Shown here: positions 60,197 to 64,000 of the stretch, piece after piece
Layout: each line of letters opens with the position of its first letter
Numbering within the stretch: the stretch's first letter is position 1
DNA from: Mesorhizobium sp. B4-1-4
GTDB lineage: Bacteria; Pseudomonadota; Alphaproteobacteria; Rhizobiales; Rhizobiaceae
Assembly: GCF_006439395.2 (NCBI RefSeq)
Contig: NZ_CP083950.1
Location: 3,782,001 to 3,846,000 of the forward strand
Length of the DNA stretch: 64,000 nt
Reading direction: 5' to 3'
Notes under the pieces: model-generated
Seen by the model: only the letters and a program-made list of their open reading frames with translations
Databases searched by the model: none
Told to the model about the DNA's origin: nothing
Made by a program: the position numbers and the translations under genes

Positions 60197-61127
60197 CTAA
60201 AGGGCGCCTTGCAGTTCTATCTGCGGAGCCGACAGGCGGCGCCTTGCAGCGAGCTTGAGCCTGTAGCGCAGGCAGCGCCAAGCCTCCGACCGCCGCTTTG
60301 GTGCGGCGGCGGCCACCGCCAGGAAGCGCGCGGCGGTGTTCAGGTCGCCGCGTGCATAGTGGACGCGGGCAATCTTGAGGGCGACGAGCCCTTCCCTGGT
60401 CTTGAGTGCCGATATCGGGATGTCGCAATCGGCGAGCGTGCGCAATTCCCGGCGCCACTCGAGGAAGCGCCGCGCCGGGTTGATCGTAAAGCGGTCGTCG
60501 GAACGGGCCGGCGAAACCTCGTAAACCATCACGGGTTGCGGAATCATGGCCAGCGATGCCTTGCTCATCAGCCTTGCCCAGAACAGCGTGTCCTCGTCAT
60601 AGGCCAGCCCGACCGGGAACCGCGTCTCCCCGATCAGGCGCCGGGATGCCAGCACGCTGCCCACCGCGTATATCGCCCTTCACATAGGCCGAAGCGTTAG
60701 TCAGGCACGCGGCCTGGTAGCCGTTCGGCACCTTGATCTGCCGATCCTGGCCGTTCACGCGTCGCCGGTAGGCGCCAACCACCATGTCGGCTTTCGGCTG
60801 ATTGTCCGCCTGCCGCAGCAGCGCGCGCAATCCGCCCTGAAGATGCAGATCGTCGGCGTCGATCAGGTACACCCAGGGATGGAGCGCCTGAGCCAGGGCG
60901 ACATTGCGCGCAGCGCCGGCGTCGCGGCAAACGGCCGGCAGCACACGTAACGGCAGAGACAGTTGTGCCGCCGCCTGCCGTGCCACATCAGCCGTGTCGT
61001 CCGTCGAGGCATCGTCGACCAGCAGGATCTGGCCGATGACTTCGGCCTCACTGCTGAGCGACGCCAGCGTTGTCGCGATAGTTGCGGCCGCATTGTGGGC
61101 AGGGATGACGATGCTGACTGCTCTCAA
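60197..61127 (-). pseudogene. Frameshifted GT2 glycosyltransferase
   Basis: The N-terminal GT-A half is in one frame (SIVIPAHNAAATIATTLASL, LLVDDASTDDTADVA, YLIDADD) and the rest in another (SVLASRRLIGETRFPVGLAY, DEDTLFWARL, then a helical tail). They join near 60670, and one base insertion or deletion restores a continuous enzyme of about 305 residues. An inverting GT2 transferase, broken or a sequencing error. Confidence 0.8.
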
Positions 61128-61274
61128 TTACGAACCTCGCGCCTGCGCGCTTTAGCAATACAATGACTGTCCCCTCAAAACGAGCATAGAGTAACGGCCC
61201 TGTCTATGTTTGAGAAGTCGCCTTGTCCACCTTGAATTGCAGCAACGGGGCGCCTTGCATATACAGGCCCGCTT

Positions 61275-62159
61275 TCACGCCTTTTCGAGCGCGACCGGGA
61301 TGACGTCGACGGCCTGCTCGCCGACCTGCCCGCCGGTGGTCTTCAGCACGCCGACGATCGGTGCGACGTCGGAATAGTCGCGGCCGCAGCCGACGGTGAT
61401 GTGGTCGTTGCTGGCCCGCATGCCGTTGGTCGGGTCGAACTCCTGCCAGCCGGCATCGCGGCCGCACCAGACCTTGACCCAGGCATGCATGGCGTCGGCG
61501 CCTTCCAGCCGGGGCTTTCCCTTCGGCGGGATGGTGCGCAGGAAGCCGCTGACATAGCCGGCCGGTATGCCCAGTCCACGCAAACCGGCGATCATGATGT
61601 GCGAAAAATCTTGGCAGACACCGCGCTTCAGCCTGAAAGCATCGCTGGCCCGGGTCCGCACCGTGGTCGCCTCGCCATCATAGGTGAAATCGCGGTGAAT
61701 GCGGTTGCACAGGTTCGTGGCCGTGCCGGCGGCCGAGTTGCCGACGCTATCGTGCGCATATGAAGTGATCGCCGCGTCGATGCCGGCATGGCTGCTGGCG
61801 GACAGAAAGTGATGCGGTGCATCCGGCGCCAGCGACCGCACCGCCGCCAGTTCCTGCCTCAGCCGCCCGATATCCGGCGACACGTCGAGCCCCGGCTCGG
61901 GCCGCGACACCGACACACGCGCGCTCATCCTGATGTCGAGCGCGTCATGCGCATCGCGAAATGCGATCGAGGTGACGTTGTTGCCGAAAAAGTCCGAAAA
62001 ATCGGAACGCTCGTTGGGCGCCGGCGCAAAGGACAGGGATGCCGCGATGACGCGCTGCACACCGGAAATCGTCGACGGCAGGACGCGGATCTGGTGGCGG
62101 CCGCCGCCGGCCGCGGCTGCATAGTCGTAGTGGAGATGAAGCCTGATGTCGTAAAGCAT
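61275..62159 (-). CDS. Transglutaminase-like protein
   Basis: A 294-residue transglutaminase-fold protein. N-terminal bacterial transglutaminase-like strand region (LHYDYAAAAGG), then the catalytic triad: Cys in LKRGVCQDFSHIMIAGLR, His in ADAMHAWVKVW and Asp in EFDPTNG. These cysteine-protease-like proteins typically lie beside CP-ATPgrasp/alpha-E genes, as here, and are thought to make or break peptide-type bonds. Cytoplasmic. Confidence 0.87.
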   Translation of the reverse strand: MLYDIRLHLHYDYAAAAGGGRHQIRVLPSTISGVQRVIAASLSFAPAPNERSDFSDFFGNNVTSIAFRDAHDALDIRMSARVSVSRPEPGLDVSPDIGRLRQELAAVRSLAPDAPHHFLSASSHAGIDAAITSYAHDSVGNSAAGTATNLCNRIHRDFTYDGEATTVRTRASDAFRLKRGVCQDFSHIMIAGLRGLGIPAGYVSGFLRTIPPKGKPRLEGADAMHAWVKVWCGRDAGWQEFDPTNGMRASNDHITVGCGRDYSDVAPIVGVLKTTGGQVGEQAVDVIPVALEKA

Positions 62160-62218
62160 GCGCTATTTTTCTTGTCCTGGAGCAGGTTTCTGACTGCGCG
62201 AGGCTTTGCGGAACCTGC

Positions 62219-64000
62219 CTAGCCGAAATAGGCCTTGGCGAGGCTGTTGTAGAGACCGCCTATCTCGTTGGCGAGATCGTCAAGTGCGGCGGCAGTCATG
62301 TCCGAAGGCTCCTTGATGGCGATGGCCGTATTGAGCTGCAGGATCTCCTTCGCCGCCGGCGACATGTGCCCCTCGCCGCCGATCGACGGCAAGAGGCCGA
62401 TCTCGGCTTTCAGCCTTTCGAGCTGGAACAGGATGGAGCGCGGATTGAGCGGATCCAGCGCCAGAAGATCGATCACCGTGCGCCGGCCGGCCTGCACCGG
62501 ATATTGCCGGCGGTGGGTCATCACGCTGTCGCCGATCTCCAGCATCATGTCCAGAGCCCCTTCCGGCGCCTTGGCGCCGGTCAGTCGCGCGAGCGTGCGG
62601 GCGATCTGGATGCCGCGCTCCAGCCGCCGGCCGATCTCGAGGAACCGCCACCCGGCAAAACGATACATGTTCTCATGCAGCAGGCCGGAAAACCCGGCGA
62701 GCTTGCGCAGGATGACGGTCATTGCCCGTGTCGCGTCATCCCCCGGCGCCACCGTCGTGGCGAACTGGTGGATGGTCTTCGACAGGTCCTTGAGCGCGAG
62801 CCAGCCGTCGTGCGAGAAACGGTCGCGGATCTGGCCCGCGCTGTAAACCGCGCTGTCCAGCGTACCGATCAGCCCCAACGGGATCGCCGTGCCGACATCG
62901 ATGCCGAACGGTTCGAGATAGTCCCTGACGTCGGCCAGCAGCGGCATGTCCGGGTCCGACGTTTCGGCCAGCCGCACGTGATAGGCGCGCAATATACGCA
63001 CCGTGTCTTCCGAGCGTTCGATGTAGCGGCCGAGCCATGTCAGGTTTTCGGCCGCGCGGCTGGGCAGGCTGCCCGGCCTGGTGCGGCTGAAGCTGTCGCC
63101 CTCTTGCGGCAGCAGCGTCTCGCGCTCCACCGGCCTGTCACTGACCACCCAGACGTCAGCCGCCTGGCCGCCGCGCTGCATGGCGATCGCGGTCGGGTCG
63201 AGTGACAGTCCGACGCGGGCGAACCCGCCCGGCATCACCGTCCAGCCCTCAGGCGTGCGCGCCAGGTAGACGCGCAGGCTCGCTGGCCGTGGTTCCAGCC
63301 AGCCATCGACATAGACGGGCGTCGTCGACAACGTCACCGCTTCCTGGCCGACGAAGGCGTCGCCATCGCGCTCGATGCGCGCCACCAACTCCGCCCGCTC
63401 CCCGGCCGACAGTGCCGAGCCGAGCTTGGTCTGGCCGTCATCCTCGAAGGCGAGCCTGGTCGACAGCGCCGGCCCGATCACCATACGGTCGATGTTGGCA
63501 AGCACATGGGCGCGCTCGACCTCCTGCCCGCACCACCATGTCGCGACGCTCGGCAGCAACAATTCCTCGGCGCGCAGCTCGCGCGCGATCTTGGGCAGGA
63601 AGGCGAGCAGCGCCCGCGTTTCCATCAGGCCGGACCCCAGCGCATTGACGGTGGACACGGAGCCCTGCCGGATCGCCTCGACCAGCCCCGGCGTGCCGAT
63701 CTGCGAATCCGAGCGCAGTTCGAGCGGATCGGCGAAGGCGGCGTCGAGGCGCCGCCACAGCACGCTGATCGGCATCAGGCCGGAAACGGTCCGCACCATA
63801 AGCCTGCCGCCGGAAACGGTCAGATCCTCGCCCTCCAGCAGCATGATGCCGAGATAGCGGGCGATGTAGGCGTGCTCGTAATAGGTCTCGTTGAGCGGCC
63901 CCGGCGTCAGTATGGCGACGCGGCCTTCGGTTTCCCTTGCCATGCCGATCAGCGCGTCGCGGAAGCGGCGGAAGAAGCCGGCCAGCCGGTGCACATGCAT
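62219..64000 (-). CDS. CP-ATPgrasp/alpha-E fusion protein (partial)
   Basis: At least 593 residues, running off the end of the window at its N-terminus. The first part is the C-terminal portion of a circularly permuted ATP-grasp domain (REAIRQG-like segments, LLPSVATWWCG, PVYVDG). The second part, from about residue 310, is an alpha-E domain (LPSRAAENLTWLGRYIERSE, then many helices). In many genomes the two domains are separate genes in one operon with a transglutaminase; here they are fused. Probably a peptide ligase system of unknown substrate. Confidence 0.85.
   Translation of the reverse strand: MHVHRLAGFFRRFRDALIGMARETEGRVAILTPGPLNETYYEHAYIARYLGIMLLEGEDLTVSGGRLMVRTVSGLMPISVLWRRLDAAFADPLELRSDSQIGTPGLVEAIRQGSVSTVNALGSGLMETRALLAFLPKIARELRAEELLLPSVATWWCGQEVERAHVLANIDRMVIGPALSTRLAFEDDGQTKLGSALSAGERAELVARIERDGDAFVGQEAVTLSTTPVYVDGWLEPRPASLRVYLARTPEGWTVMPGGFARVGLSLDPTAIAMQRGGQAADVWVVSDRPVERETLLPQEGDSFSRTRPGSLPSRAAENLTWLGRYIERSEDTVRILRAYHVRLAETSDPDMPLLADVRDYLEPFGIDVGTAIPLGLIGTLDSAVYSAGQIRDRFSHDGWLALKDLSKTIHQFATTVAPGDDATRAMTVILRKLAGFSGLLHENMYRFAGWRFLEIGRRLERGIQIARTLARLTGAKAPEGALDMMLEIGDSVMTHRRQYPVQAGRRTVIDLLALDPLNPRSILFQLERLKAEIGLLPSIGGEGHMSPAAKEILQLNTAIAIKEPSDMTAAALDDLANEIGGLYNSLAKAYFG

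Noticed and set aside
59537..60700. Forward frame opposite topoisomerase IB and the GT2 gene
   Set aside because: Antisense to well-supported genes, no protein features.
1..64000. tRNA, rRNA, CRISPR arrays, transposases and phage genes
   Set aside because: None seen; no repeat-spacer pattern, integrase or transposase motif on either strand.

Overview
The window looks like chromosomal DNA of a Rhizobiales alphaproteobacterium, most likely Mesorhizobium or a close relative. The evidence is high GC, NepR/EcfG general-stress genes, an HWE-family kinase, DUF768 and DUF982 proteins, IalB, and RIME-like intergenic repeats. No tRNA, rRNA, CRISPR array, phage or intact insertion sequence was seen.

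Layout. 0-8.5 kb: small envelope proteins, a CheB-CheR-PAS-HWE sensor kinase with a single-domain response regulator, a second regulator with a sigma-like tail, an SDR, and a deletion scar joining two truncated oxidoreductase genes. 8.6-28.2 kb: a large sugar/glycoconjugate cluster with two NAD-dependent sugar epimerases, a B12-binding radical SAM enzyme, two GT4 and four CgeB-like glycosyltransferases, UDP-glucuronate decarboxylase, inositol-3-phosphate synthase, a histidine phosphatase, a nucleotidyltransferase, two methyltransferases, a glycoside hydrolase, a GNAT enzyme, and an unusual phosphoribosyltransferase-kinase fusion on the other strand. 28.2-31 kb: nepR and ecfG, tail to tail, then ctaG. 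31-34.5 kb: an Nramp-like transporter operon and small stress proteins. 34.6-40.2 kb: a caa3-type cytochrome oxidase with extra cytochromes c. 40.6-50 kb: a YdeP-like molybdoenzyme, a hydrolase, pyrophosphatase and many small proteins. 50-64 kb: frameshifted ialB and YadA-like genes, cardiolipin synthase with a nuclease-fold partner, an aldehyde dehydrogenase, an ECF42 sigma factor with its DGPF partner, topoisomerase IB, a frameshifted GT2, and a transglutaminase next to a CP-ATPgrasp/alpha-E protein.

The unifying signal is regulatory. I found 21 exact GGAAC-N17-GTT motifs, the EcfG general-stress promoter, nearly all in gaps and pointing at the genes described here. By rough base-composition arithmetic only one or two would be expected by chance. 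The window therefore looks like a general-stress-response island: the regulators NepR and EcfG, and a regulon that includes the sugar/inositol cluster, the caa3 oxidase, the molybdoenzyme and many small envelope proteins. The strongest candidate for an undescribed system is the stress-controlled biosynthetic cluster at 8.6-28.2 kb, probably making a decorated oligosaccharide or inositol glycoside. Its product cannot be read from sequence.

Functions are assigned by motif and family recognition without database searches. Start codons were chosen from ribosome-binding sites, overlaps and promoter positions.
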